Shown in pieces: positions 7,022 to 16,246 of a DNA stretch of 64,000 nt. The translations under genes were made by a program, and so were the position numbers. The stretch spans positions 1 through 64,000 of the forward strand of contig NZ_JBASXK010000098.1 in the NCBI RefSeq assembly GCF_049276915.1, given 5' to 3'. The notes below the pieces were generated by a model. It ran no database searches, was not told where the DNA came from, and was given only the letters and a program-made list of their open reading frames with translations. Numbering within the stretch: position 1 is the first letter of the stretch; each line of letters opens with the position of its first letter. Origin of the DNA: Aestuariivita sp049276915 (GTDB taxonomy: Bacteria > Pseudomonadota > Alphaproteobacteria > Rhodobacterales > Rhodobacteraceae).

Positions 7022-9196
7022 ATGACCCTTGCCGACTTCTTGAAATCACCCTTCCCCGAAGCCAGTGACCTTCCGGATCTGGATATATCCGGCCCGGGCC
7101 GGTTTTATAACCGTGAGCTGAGCTGGCTGGGCTTTAACTGGCGGGTGTTGGAAGAAGCAGATAACCCGCGTGTCCCGTTGCTTGAGCGACTTCGCTTTCT
7201 GTCGATTTCGGCCAATAACCTTGATGAGTTCAACACCGTGCGCGTTGCCGGTCTGCGCGAACTGGCGCGTGCGGGCAACATCACACCCGCCGCTGACGGC
7301 CTGACCCCGGCCGAGCAACTGGTACTGATCAGTGAGGACGCGCGTAAACTCATGCGTGTCCAGCAACGTGTTCTGGTCAGCCTCAGGGCCGAGATGGAAG
7401 AACAGGGCATCAGCATTCTGCGCCCCGAAGATCTGACCGATGCCGATCATCAGCACCTTGAGGATGTGTTCCTGCATCAGGTTTTTGCGGTTCTTTCACC
7501 CCTGGCAATTGACCCCGCGCATCCGTTTCCCTTTCTTCCCAACAACGGGTTTTCTCTGGCGCTGCAATTGGAACGTATCCATGACAAGCGCCCGTTGCAG
7601 GCGCTGTTGCCAATTCCCGGACAGGTCAACCGTTTCATGCGCCTGCCCTGCGAACCCGGTTCACATCGCTTCCTGCCGCTGGAAGACCTTTTGCTGATCA
7701 AACTGGATCACCTGTTTCCCGGCTACAAGATGAAGAACCATTTTGCGTTCCGCGTCCTGCGCGACAGCGATCTGGAAGTTGAGGAAGAAGCCGAAGATCT
7801 GGTGCGCGAGTTTGAAACCGCGCTCAAGCGGCGGCGTCGCGGCGAAGTGGTCCGCATGACACATTCGGCCGATGCACCGCCCAAGCTGATGAGCCTGGTC
7901 ATGGATCAGATTCACGTCACCGATGATGAGCTGATCGAAATAGACGGCATGCTGGGTCTCGCGGATCTGTCCGAACTGGTACTGGACAGCCGCCCGGACC
8001 TGCTCTGGCCGCCCTTTACGCCGCGCGTCCCGGAACGCGTTCAGGACCACGACGGAGACATGTTTGCGGCCATTCGCCAGAAAGACATGCTGTTGCAGCA
8101 CCCTTATGAGACGTTTGACATGGTGGTGCGCTTTCTGCAGCAGGCCGCGCGCGATCCGAATGTAGTGGCGATCAAGCAGACGCTGTATCGAACCTCCAAG
8201 AACTCTCCGATCGTCGAAGCGCTCTGCGAAGCGGCCGAGGATGGCAAGTCGGTCACCGCTTTGGTTGAACTGAAGGCCCGGTTTGATGAGGCTGCCAATA
8301 TCCGTCAGTCCCGCCGGCTGGAGCGCGCGGGTGCGCATGTGGTCTATGGGTTTCTTGACCTCAAGACGCATGCGAAAATCTCGACCGTGGTGCGGCGCGA
8401 GGGCGACAATCTGATCACCTACACGCATTATGGCACCGGCAATTACCACCCGATCACGGCAAGGATTTACACCGATCTGAGCTTTTTCACCTGTGATCCG
8501 GTGCTGGGACGCGATGCGACCAAGGTCTTCAACTATCTGTCAGGTTATGCGCAGCCCGACAGCCTTGAAAATCTTGCCATTTCTCCGGTCTCACTCAAAC
8601 AGCGCCTGCTTGAGATGATCGACGCGGAAACCGTCTATGCACGGGAAGGCAAACCGGCTGAAATCTGGGCCAAGATGAACTCTCTGATCGACAGCGAGGT
8701 GATCGACGCCCTCTACGCAGCCTCACAAGCCGGTGTGAAAATCAGCCTTGTGATCCGCGGCATCTGCGGGCTACGCCCCGGCATCAAGGGTCTGTCCGAG
8801 AATATCCGGGTCAAGTCGATCATCGGGCGGTTTCTGGAACACTCGCGCATCGTCTGTTTCGGAAACGGAGCAGGCCTGCCGTCCAAGAAAGCACGCGTGT
8901 TCATCAGTTCGGCGGACTGGATGGGGCGCAACCTGAACCGGCGGGTGGAGACACTGGTGGAAACAACGAATGCCACGGTCAAGGCCCAGATCGTCAATCA
9001 GGTCATGGCCGCCAATCTGGCTGACGTTGCGCAAAGCTGGATCATGAATCCCGACGGCAGTTTCACTCGCGCACAGGTGCCAGAAGGCGAATTTGCCTTT
9101 AGTTGCCACAGATTTTTCATGGAAAACCCCTCACTTTCGGGGCGCGGCTCGGCGGGCGCATCGGATGTGCCCAAACTGACGCATACCGAGGAGTAA
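7022..9196 (+). CDS. ppk1: Polyphosphate kinase 1
   Basis: Makes inorganic polyphosphate reversibly from ATP in the cytoplasm. The 724-residue protein has the full family layout: N-terminal domain (FYNRELSWLGFNWRVLEEA), head domain, and two PLD-like catalytic domains. The first of these holds the phospho-accepting histidine in DLKTHAKIS, followed by YTHYGTGNYHP. Length is normal. It lies 57 bases after hdaA and 66 bases before ppx, so synthesis and breakdown of polyphosphate are encoded together. Confidence 0.97.
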   Translation: MTLADFLKSPFPEASDLPDLDISGPGRFYNRELSWLGFNWRVLEEADNPRVPLLERLRFLSISANNLDEFNTVRVAGLRELARAGNITPAADGLTPAEQLVLISEDARKLMRVQQRVLVSLRAEMEEQGISILRPEDLTDADHQHLEDVFLHQVFAVLSPLAIDPAHPFPFLPNNGFSLALQLERIHDKRPLQALLPIPGQVNRFMRLPCEPGSHRFLPLEDLLLIKLDHLFPGYKMKNHFAFRVLRDSDLEVEEEAEDLVREFETALKRRRRGEVVRMTHSADAPPKLMSLVMDQIHVTDDELIEIDGMLGLADLSELVLDSRPDLLWPPFTPRVPERVQDHDGDMFAAIRQKDMLLQHPYETFDMVVRFLQQAARDPNVVAIKQTLYRTSKNSPIVEALCEAAEDGKSVTALVELKARFDEAANIRQSRRLERAGAHVVYGFLDLKTHAKISTVVRREGDNLITYTHYGTGNYHPITARIYTDLSFFTCDPVLGRDATKVFNYLSGYAQPDSLENLAISPVSLKQRLLEMIDAETVYAREGKPAEIWAKMNSLIDSEVIDALYAASQAGVKISLVIRGICGLRPGIKGLSENIRVKSIIGRFLEHSRIVCFGNGAGLPSKKARVFISSADWMGRNLNRRVETLVETTNATVKAQIVNQVMAANLADVAQSWIMNPDGSFTRAQVPEGEFAFSCHRFFMENPSLSGRGSAGASDVPKLTHTEE

Positions 9197-9262
9197 GATT
9201 GACCCCGCGGCCTCGTTTGCCCATGGTGTCCGCGCAGGCCGGAGACGGATCCTGGGGGAAGA

Positions 9263-10810
9263 ATGAACGACATGTCAGAGACGTCGGTGCAGGACTGGGG
9301 GCCATTTGGCCGCCCTCTGTTTGACGATCCGTCTGCGCGAGCGCTGTCGCGCGTTGGCGTTATCGACATCGGATCGAACTCGGTTCGCATGGTGGTCTTT
9401 GACGGCGCAGCCCGCAGCCCGGCCTATTTCTATAACGAAAAAATCATGTGCGCTCTGGGGGCTGGTCTGTCGGAAACCGGCCATCTCAACCCCGAAGGAC
9501 GCGCACGCGCACTGGCCGCGATCCGGCGCTTCCAGTTGCTGGCGCAGGGAATGGACCTTCCGCCGCTGACAGCGGTGGCGACAGCGGCTGTGCGCGATGC
9601 CGATGACGGTCAGGCGTTTCGCGACGAGGTCGAACGCGAGACCGGTCTGCGAATCTGGGTCATTGATGGCGAAGAAGAAGCGCGCCTTTCTGCCCAGGGC
9701 GTTTTGTTGGGCTGGCCAGGCGCTTATGGCCTTGTGTGTGACATTGGCGGCTCGTCCATGGAACTGGCCGAGATACGTGACGGCCGTGTCGGACGCCGTG
9801 TCTCCTCCAGCCTGGGACCACTGAAACTCCAAGCGATCAAAGGCGGCAAGGCGGGGCGCAAAACACATATCAAAGCGGTGCTGGAAGGCCTTGCAGAACG
9901 CATGGGACCGCAACGGGACCGCCTGTTCCTTGTGGGCGGGTCATGGCGCGCGATTGCGCGCATTGACATGGAGCGTCGCGGCTATCCGCTCCACGTGCTG
10001 CACGAGTATCGCATGACCGCGACATCCATCGCGGCGACGACAAAATACATCGAGAAAAGCGATCCGGAAGTCCTGCGTTTGGCCTGTGGCATTTCATCCG
10101 CACGGATGTCGCTGGTGCCGTATGCAACCGAGGTTCTCAAACGCCTGTTGCGGACTTTCCGCCCCAAGGACATCGCCGTGTCCAGCTATGGCATCCGGGA
10201 AGGCATGCTCTATGAACAAATGCCTCAGCGCCTGCGTGATCGTGATCCTCTGGTCGAAGCTTGCCGTTTTGCCGAAGCGAAAGATGCGCGCCTGCCCGGT
10301 TTCGGCAAGACCCTTTACGAGTTTGTTCTGCCACTGTTCAAATCGGCTCCACCGACCCGCCTGCGGCTGATCAAGGCCGCCTGCCTGCTGCATGATGTCA
10401 GTTGGCGCGCGCATCCCGATTACCGGGCCGAGACATGCTTTGACAACGCGACGCGCGCGAATCTGGGTGGCCTCAAACATTCTGAACGCGTTTTCCTCGG
10501 GCTGTCGTTGCTTCACCGCTATCGCAACCGCCGTGAAGGCACACGGTTTGAAGATCTGTATGATCTGCTGGAGGAAAAAGAGCTTCTTCAGGCCGAGATC
10601 CTGGGCAAGGCCATGCGCTTTGGGGCCATGTTCTGGATGCAACCAGATGTCCCCATGGGTCAGTTCAAATGGTTTCCGCAAAAACGCATTCTGGAACTGC
10701 GCATCCCAAAGGCCGCCAGCGCGCTATACGGAGAAGTGGCCGAAGCCCGGCTGATGTCGCTTGCCGCATCGCTGGAAGCCGAAGTGCGCGTGCGCATGGT
10801 TCCCACTTAA
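9263..10810 (+). CDS. ppx: Exopolyphosphatase, Ppx/GppA family
   Basis: A 515-residue Ppx/GppA phosphatase that removes terminal phosphates from polyphosphate and may also act on pppGpp. The ASKHA ATP-binding fold is clear in VIDIGSNSVRMVVFDG (about residues 34-49) and CDIGGSSMELAEI (about 160-172). An HD-like C-terminal domain follows, with CLLHDVSWRAHPDYR near 374. It is downstream of ppk1 on the same strand with GGGGGAAG before the ATG. The last bases overlap the end of the convergent gene by four. Confidence 0.94.
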   Translation: MNDMSETSVQDWGPFGRPLFDDPSARALSRVGVIDIGSNSVRMVVFDGAARSPAYFYNEKIMCALGAGLSETGHLNPEGRARALAAIRRFQLLAQGMDLPPLTAVATAAVRDADDGQAFRDEVERETGLRIWVIDGEEEARLSAQGVLLGWPGAYGLVCDIGGSSMELAEIRDGRVGRRVSSSLGPLKLQAIKGGKAGRKTHIKAVLEGLAERMGPQRDRLFLVGGSWRAIARIDMERRGYPLHVLHEYRMTATSIAATTKYIEKSDPEVLRLACGISSARMSLVPYATEVLKRLLRTFRPKDIAVSSYGIREGMLYEQMPQRLRDRDPLVEACRFAEAKDARLPGFGKTLYEFVLPLFKSAPPTRLRLIKAACLLHDVSWRAHPDYRAETCFDNATRANLGGLKHSERVFLGLSLLHRYRNRREGTRFEDLYDLLEEKELLQAEILGKAMRFGAMFWMQPDVPMGQFKWFPQKRILELRIPKAASALYGEVAEARLMSLAASLEAEVRVRMVPT

Positions 10811-11175
10811 AGGTCGATCGGGTCTGTTGGTGCCTCCTGACCGATCTCGGGGTCAGCCTCAGGCGTTTGAGGTTTGCGACGGATGATGATATCCCCGTTG
10901 GGCAAAATCTCGGGCGGTTCATAGACGGACCAGTCCTCGACCTTGGACATCAGATCGCCAAGCGCTGGTCCCATCTCCTCGAAAAAGCCCCGCATGGCCG
11001 GTCCGACCTGATCGGCAAAGCCCTGCAGATCGTCAAGGCGCGGTTCCACCTCTTTCAGCAGTCCTTCCAGGAACATCTGCGCGCCTCGCTCCATCAGGCC
11101 GGGCGCATCTTCTGAATCCTGCGCCATGACTGGCGCAGCACACACAAGCATCAATGGCAGAACATATCGCTTCAT
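10807..11175 (-). CDS. Small exported acidic protein, conserved in roseobacters
   Basis: A 122-residue protein with a signal peptide (MKRYVLPLMLVCAAPVMAQ), followed by an acidic helical region (about 25-80) and a tail containing the motif PPEILPNGDIIIRRKP. I recognise no catalytic residues; the helical part could oligomerise. Function is unknown. I chose the start at the signal peptide over a much longer reading that overlaps the neighbouring gene. It converges on ppx with a four-base overlap of stops. Confidence 0.75.
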   Translation of the reverse strand: MKRYVLPLMLVCAAPVMAQDSEDAPGLMERGAQMFLEGLLKEVEPRLDDLQGFADQVGPAMRGFFEEMGPALGDLMSKVEDWSVYEPPEILPNGDIIIRRKPQTPEADPEIGQEAPTDPIDL

Positions 11176-11212
11176 GTTTCCAATATAGGTCGCCTGAACT
11201 GGGAATTTAAGG

Positions 11213-12241
11213 TCAGACATCAATATCAAGCGCGACGGGGAAATGATCCGAGGCCGTGAGCAAGGCCTCGCGCAACTCCGGTTCACTCCAACATTGAGGA
11301 TCATCAAACGGATGCCAGATGCGCCACTCGGGATTTCTGGCACGCAAGTCAGGGGACACCATGCTGTAATCAAGAAGCGCCTGAAGAAAACGGTTTTCGT
11401 GGTCGATAAAGAAGCGGGCTGTGGTTGGGCTGGCACCCAGCCGACGCTGAAGCGCGAACCGGGCATGCGGATCATAGAGCGACAGATCCGACTCCGCTGG
11501 CCCCAGGATGATTTCAACGGATGAGCGGCCAAAGAGATGCTCATATTCATCCAGACCCGGGCCATCGTTCAGATCCCCCATCACGATCAGCGATGCGCCC
11601 TCTTGCAGATGTGCCTCGACGCGCGCGCGCAACCAGATCGCCTGCGCCAGTTGTTTGCGTCTGTTGGCGATAGCCTGGCGCATGACCTCATCATGAGACT
11701 GGGCACCGTGCGGTGCCTTGGATTTCAGATGCGCACCGATCAGGCGAAGCTCATGCCCCGATTTGGTCGTTACAGCCAACTCGAGCGGAGGCTTGGAAAA
11801 GCGCACCAAATCCTCAGTCGCGTCGATATCCAGATCTATGCGGAACGTGCCGTCGAACCGAGGCGCAGTCTGGCTGCCTTTTTTTCCGGTCTGATCGCCA
11901 ACCGGGTCATGCCGGGCTGACAAACGCTGCGGATCAAACATCAACGCAATCTCTTGCTGGGTCTCGTTTTGAAATCCCATGACGGCACGCGACGCGCGCA
12001 AGGCGAATGCAGCCGCGAACCGCTCAAGCGCGACCACCGTATCCCTCTTGCGGCTTTGATCGGGTGCTTCGATCACCATGATCGCATCAGCGTCCAGCGC
12101 CACGAGCACCTTGGCAATCGCCTCGATCTGCTGAGCGCGGGTCACCCCGTGTCGGCCAGACTTCTGATCATCGATCAACAGCTCATTGTCGTCATCAAAC
12201 AGGTATGAAAACCATTCGATGTTATAGGTCACCAGCCGCAT
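11213..12241 (-). CDS. Endonuclease/exonuclease/phosphatase family protein
   Basis: A 342-residue protein with the DNase I-like fold. MRLVTYNIEWF at the N-terminus carries the usual Asn. VIEAPD (about residue 57) may supply the acidic metal ligand, MGDLNDGPG (about 222-230) is the Asp-Asn motif, and TASDHFPVALDI at the C-terminus holds the catalytic Asp-His pair. The substrate may be nucleic acid or a phosphoester; I cannot tell which. No signal peptide is seen. Its start overlaps by one base the stop of the upstream TerB-DnaJ gene, so they are probably co-transcribed. Confidence 0.88.
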   Translation of the reverse strand: MRLVTYNIEWFSYLFDDDNELLIDDQKSGRHGVTRAQQIEAIAKVLVALDADAIMVIEAPDQSRKRDTVVALERFAAAFALRASRAVMGFQNETQQEIALMFDPQRLSARHDPVGDQTGKKGSQTAPRFDGTFRIDLDIDATEDLVRFSKPPLELAVTTKSGHELRLIGAHLKSKAPHGAQSHDEVMRQAIANRRKQLAQAIWLRARVEAHLQEGASLIVMGDLNDGPGLDEYEHLFGRSSVEIILGPAESDLSLYDPHARFALQRRLGASPTTARFFIDHENRFLQALLDYSMVSPDLRARNPEWRIWHPFDDPQCWSEPELREALLTASDHFPVALDIDV

Positions 12242-12921
12242 CAGCCCGCAGCGCCGTTTATCTCATCCCAGGCCCGGTTGATGTCGGCCATGCGTTTTTG
12301 GGCCAGTTGCACGGCCTCCTCTGGAACGCCCCGCGCGATCATCCTGTCAGGGTGGTTGTCACGCACCAACTGTCGCCAGGCCGTGCGTATGTCTTCCATT
12401 GGGGTTTGCGGTGTTACGCCCAGAACCGTGAAGGGGTCCAACTCGGCATCGGGGACAAAGCGCGCACGGATCGCGCGGTATTCGTTTCCAGACAGGCCAA
12501 AGATTTCGGCCACGTCTTCCAGAAAGCGATCCTCGCCCGGGTGGTAGAACCCATCCGCCATAGCGATGTGAAACAGGCCTTCCAGAAGGTCGTTCAACGT
12601 GGCCGGATCATCGCGAAACATCGCCCCTATGCGCGACGCGTATTCGCGGTATCCCGCCACATCCTGACGTGCAAGATTAAAGACCTTCGCCGCGCCGGCC
12701 TCATCTTCTTGAGCGATTTCAAAGACATCACGAAATGCTGTCACTTCATCCCGGGTTACCTGGCCATCCGCCTTGGCCATCTTGGCTCCCAGTGCCACAA
12801 CGGCGATGGCGAACGCCACACTGCGTTCAGGGGGCGTGCGAAGCTTGTCGAAAACCTGGCTCAGGCTTTCGCCCTGAGCCAAAGCCTGAAGGGCATCCGA
12901 TATACGCGTCCAAATCGACAT
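12241..12921 (-). CDS. TerB-DnaJ domain co-chaperone (DjlA-like)
   Basis: A 226-residue protein with an N-terminal TerB-like helical domain (about 30-140, containing AKADGQVTRDE and AMADGFYHPGED) and a C-terminal J domain (about 160-226) with the HPD tripeptide in VRDNHPDRM. J proteins stimulate DnaK. Unlike E. coli DjlA it has no obvious N-terminal membrane anchor. I prefer the start MSIWTRISDALQ to one 12 codons upstream, because the longer form overlaps the previous gene and adds no conserved sequence. It is coupled to the nuclease-family gene downstream. Confidence 0.88.
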   Translation of the reverse strand: MSIWTRISDALQALAQGESLSQVFDKLRTPPERSVAFAIAVVALGAKMAKADGQVTRDEVTAFRDVFEIAQEDEAGAAKVFNLARQDVAGYREYASRIGAMFRDDPATLNDLLEGLFHIAMADGFYHPGEDRFLEDVAEIFGLSGNEYRAIRARFVPDAELDPFTVLGVTPQTPMEDIRTAWRQLVRDNHPDRMIARGVPEEAVQLAQKRMADINRAWDEINGAAG

Positions 12922-12931
12922 GGGGCGCAGG

Positions 12932-13453
12932 TTATCTGTCTGCGCCCCGGAAGTCATTGCCAGATCGCAGGATTTTCTGCATCAGGACAAGATCAAGCCA
13001 TTGCCCGTTCTTGCGCCCGGTTTCCGGCAGACGGCCAACCGCCTCGAAACCAAGGCGCGCGTGAAATGCCACGCCGGCGGGGTTGGCACTGCTGATCCCG
13101 GCGACAAGCACATGCACATCGTTGGCCCGGGCAACCTCTTCCAACTGCTGCATCAAAGCACGTCCTATGCCGCGGCCGCGTGCCTGCGCCGCAAGCTGAA
13201 TGGAATGCTCTTTGGTATGGACATAGCCAGGCCCTGCGCGAAACGGAGCATAGCTGGCAAACCCAACGACCGTGCCAGCCTCCTCGGCGACCAGGAATGT
13301 GCCGTTTGCAGACCGAATAGTCTGTTGTGTCACCTCAATGCTGCGCTCGAGCGTTGTGAAGGTGACAAGACTGCCACGGATAAGCGCGTTGGAAATCGCG
13401 CAGATGGCAGATGCATCGCAAGGCAATGCTTCCCGTATCTTCAGCGCAGCCAT
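12932..13453 (-). CDS. GNAT N-acetyltransferase, phosphinothricin-acetyltransferase type
   Basis: A 173-residue acetyl-CoA-dependent transferase of the Gcn5 superfamily. The acetyl-CoA pyrophosphate loop is visible in QARGRGIGRALMQQL (about residues 91-105). The N-terminal pattern (IREALPCDASAICAISNALI) and the late NPAGVAFHARLGFEAVG are typical of the PAT/bar-like branch. Such enzymes acetylate amino groups of small amino-acid analogues; methionine sulfoximine or phosphinothricin are known substrates in the family, but the physiological one is unknown. Its first 13 bases overlap the end of the upstream VOC gene. Confidence 0.87.
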   Translation of the reverse strand: MAALKIREALPCDASAICAISNALIRGSLVTFTTLERSIEVTQQTIRSANGTFLVAEEAGTVVGFASYAPFRAGPGYVHTKEHSIQLAAQARGRGIGRALMQQLEEVARANDVHVLVAGISSANPAGVAFHARLGFEAVGRLPETGRKNGQWLDLVLMQKILRSGNDFRGADR

Positions 13454-14058
13454 CGCCGGCCATGAGCTGTGTCGAACTCTGCCATCAGCGCAGGCTCTTT
13501 TCCGGTCTCGAAAACCAAACGTTCATCCATCAGATACGGCGATATCAGGCGACTTAGCTCATCGGCCAGCGAATGCACGACAACCAAGCGCCGGAGCCGG
13601 CAGGCGGACGGTGCCAACATACGGGCCGGATGCAGATCCGTACCCCATTCGATCAGCGCGGGATGCAGGTTGTCGAAAGGCAAACAACCGGACGCGGGGA
13701 CAGCCATCTGCCAGCGCAGATCGCCCCTCTGCAAACGCACCGCAGACCCGACCCCATCTGCGAGCCGCGGCAACAGCGCCTCCAGGTCATCAGTGCGACA
13801 GATCCAGTTGGTCAGGCGGGGCGGGCCGCTGAACCGGTCAAGATCGAACCAACGCGGGCGATCTGGCCTGGGTGCTGCCGGGTTGATCGCAATCGCCTCA
13901 AGATAGAGGCCATCTTCAAGACCCAAAAGCGTGTTGTGAGTGAAAAAAACATCATGCTCTCCCCCTGCCTGCAAAGAGACACCCAAGGCCGCCTCGACCG
14001 CGTCGGTTGCTTCGGCAAGCGTCGCACCAGCGACCGCAATATGGTCCAGTTCCATCAT
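13441..14058 (-). CDS. VOC/glyoxalase-like domain protein
   Basis: A 205-residue cytoplasmic protein of the vicinal oxygen chelate superfamily, glyoxalase-like type. It begins MMELDHIAVAGATLAEA, the first beta-strand with a potential metal-binding His, followed by HDVFFTHNTLLGLEDGLYLEAIAI. AAGGA precedes the chosen ATG; a reading 50 codons longer adds unrelated sequence that runs toward scpA. The reaction is unknown. It follows scpA in the same direction after about 55 bases. It is not the methylmalonyl-CoA epimerase, which is shorter and has different motifs. Confidence 0.82.
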   Translation of the reverse strand: MMELDHIAVAGATLAEATDAVEAALGVSLQAGGEHDVFFTHNTLLGLEDGLYLEAIAINPAAPRPDRPRWFDLDRFSGPPRLTNWICRTDDLEALLPRLADGVGSAVRLQRGDLRWQMAVPASGCLPFDNLHPALIEWGTDLHPARMLAPSACRLRRLVVVHSLADELSRLISPYLMDERLVFETGKEPALMAEFDTAHGRRWLR

Positions 14059-14113
14059 GCTTTTGTCCTTATTCGGGGCAGATAGGCCCCTAGACGCCTC
14101 TGATTTTGCAAAC

Positions 14114-16246
14114 CTATCCCCGGGCCTCGCCAATAATGCGCAGAATATCGCGGGCAGCTGCCGGGATATTGGTGCCCGGGCCAAAGATCGCCTTGACGCC
14201 ATTGTCATAGAGGAACTGATAGTCCTGCTGTGGAATGACCCCGCCGCAGATCACGATGATCTCCTCGGCTCCGGCCTCTTTCAAAGCCTGCACAAGCTGT
14301 GGGGCCAGCGTCTTGTGACCCGCTGCTTGCGATGAAATCCCGACGACATGCACATCGTTGTCCACCGCATCCTGTGCAGCCTCTTGCGGGGTTTGGAACA
14401 AAGGCCCGACATCCACATCAAAGCCGATATCGGCAAAAGCGGTGGCGATCACCTTGGCACCACGATCATGCCCGTCCTGACCCATTTTCACCACAAGCAT
14501 GCGGGGGCGTCGCCCCTCGACCTCGGCAAAGCGCTCAACGTCCTTCTGGATCTCTGCAAAGCCCTCGTCCCCCTCATAGGCCGCTCCATAGACACCCGCG
14601 AGCGTCTTGACCTCGGCACGGTGCCGCCCGAATACCTTTTCCATCGCCATACTGATCTCTCCCACCGAAGCCCGGGCCCGGGCCGCTTCTACCGCCGCGT
14701 CCAAAAGATTGCCGCCTTCACCGGCGCGCCGTGTCAGTTCATCCAGAGCAGCCATGCATTTGGCGTCATCCCGTTCCGCCCGGATCCGGGCAAGACGCGC
14801 GATCTGTCCTTCGCGCACCTGCTCATTGTCGATTTGCAGGATGTCGATCGGGTCTTCCTTGTCCTTGCGGTACTTGTTGACCCCCACGATCACCTCGTGA
14901 CCGCGGTCGATCATGGCCTGACGGGTTGCCGCTGTTTCCTCGATCCTGAGCTTGGGCATGCCCGAGGCCACCGCCTTGGTCATGCCGCCCATCTCTTCGA
15001 CCTCTTCGATCAGTTTCCAGGCCTCTTCGGCCAATTGATGGGTCAGCGTTTCCACATAGTAAGAACCGGCAAGCGGGTCGACCACATGGGTGATGCCTGT
15101 CTCTTCCTGCAGGATCACTTGTGTGTTGCGCGCGATCCGCGCGCTGAAATCCGTCGGCAGCGCAATCGCCTCATCCAGCGCGTTGGTGTGCAGCGACTGC
15201 GTGCCGCCCAGCACGGCCGCCATGGCCTCGTAAGCGGTGCGAATGACGTTGTTGTAGGGATCCTGCTCCTGCAAGCTAACACCACTGGTCTGACAATGGG
15301 TGCGCAGCATCGTTGACTTGGGATCCTTGGGGTCAAACTCGGACATGATGCGATGCCACAGCAGACGTGCCGCGCGAAGCTTTGCGGCTTCCATGAAGAA
15401 GTTCATGCCGATGGCAAAAAAGAACGACAAACGTCCGGCGAATTTATCCACATCCATGCCACGCGCGATCGCGGTGCGCACGTATTCGCGGCCATCAGCC
15501 AGCGTATAGGCCAACTCTTGCACCAGGTTCGCCCCGGCCTCTTGCATATGATAGCCGGAGATCGAGATCGAGTTGAACTTGGGCATGTAATCCGATGTAT
15601 ATTCGATGATATCCGCCACGATGCGCATCGAATGTTCCGGCGGATAGATATAGGTATTCCGCACCATGAACTCCTTGAGGATATCATTCTGAATGGTGCC
15701 GGCGAGGAGGGATTTGTCATGCCCCTGCTCCTCGCCCGTGACAATGAAATTTGCCAGGATCGGAATGACCGCGCCGTTCATCGTCATCGAGACAGACACT
15801 TTGTCCAGCGGGATGCCGTCAAACAGGATCTTCATGTCCTCGACACTGTCGATGGCCACACCAGCCTTGCCAACATCGCCCTGAACGCGGGGGTGGTCGC
15901 TGTCATACCCGCGATGGGTGGCCAGATCGAAAGCCACCGACACACCCTGCTGACCGGCAGCAAGGCCACGGCGATAAAAGGCGTTTGATTCCTCGGCCGT
16001 GGAAAATCCGGCGTATTGGCGAATGGTCCAGGGACGGCCAGCATACATCGTCGCCTTGACGCCGCGCGTATATGGTGCCGCGCCCGGGATCGAGCCCAGA
16101 TGATCAAGAGCATCGGTGTCCGATTGCGTGTAAAGCGGCTTGACCTCGATACCTTCCAGCGTCGTCCAGTTCAGGTCCTCAACCGGTTTGCCGCGCAGCT
16201 CTTTCTCGGCCAGAGCGCGCCACTGTTCTGTGTCGCTTGTCATCAT
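14114..16246 (-). CDS. scpA: Methylmalonyl-CoA mutase, cobalamin-dependent
   Basis: Interconverts (R)-methylmalonyl-CoA and succinyl-CoA, the last step of propionyl-CoA assimilation. The single 710-residue chain has the N-terminal TIM-barrel with RPWTIRQYAGFSTAEESN (about 70-87) and QTSGVSLQEQDPYNN. The C-terminal B12-binding domain has the base-off signature DGHDRGAKV (about 595-603). A GAGGA ribosome site precedes the start, inside the end of the upstream sulfotransferase-like gene (68-base overlap). pccA and pccB lie upstream on the same strand, and the mutase chaperone meaB is elsewhere in the window. Confidence 0.97.
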   Translation of the reverse strand: MMTSDTEQWRALAEKELRGKPVEDLNWTTLEGIEVKPLYTQSDTDALDHLGSIPGAAPYTRGVKATMYAGRPWTIRQYAGFSTAEESNAFYRRGLAAGQQGVSVAFDLATHRGYDSDHPRVQGDVGKAGVAIDSVEDMKILFDGIPLDKVSVSMTMNGAVIPILANFIVTGEEQGHDKSLLAGTIQNDILKEFMVRNTYIYPPEHSMRIVADIIEYTSDYMPKFNSISISGYHMQEAGANLVQELAYTLADGREYVRTAIARGMDVDKFAGRLSFFFAIGMNFFMEAAKLRAARLLWHRIMSEFDPKDPKSTMLRTHCQTSGVSLQEQDPYNNVIRTAYEAMAAVLGGTQSLHTNALDEAIALPTDFSARIARNTQVILQEETGITHVVDPLAGSYYVETLTHQLAEEAWKLIEEVEEMGGMTKAVASGMPKLRIEETAATRQAMIDRGHEVIVGVNKYRKDKEDPIDILQIDNEQVREGQIARLARIRAERDDAKCMAALDELTRRAGEGGNLLDAAVEAARARASVGEISMAMEKVFGRHRAEVKTLAGVYGAAYEGDEGFAEIQKDVERFAEVEGRRPRMLVVKMGQDGHDRGAKVIATAFADIGFDVDVGPLFQTPQEAAQDAVDNDVHVVGISSQAAGHKTLAPQLVQALKEAGAEEIIVICGGVIPQQDYQFLYDNGVKAIFGPGTNIPAAARDILRIIGEARG

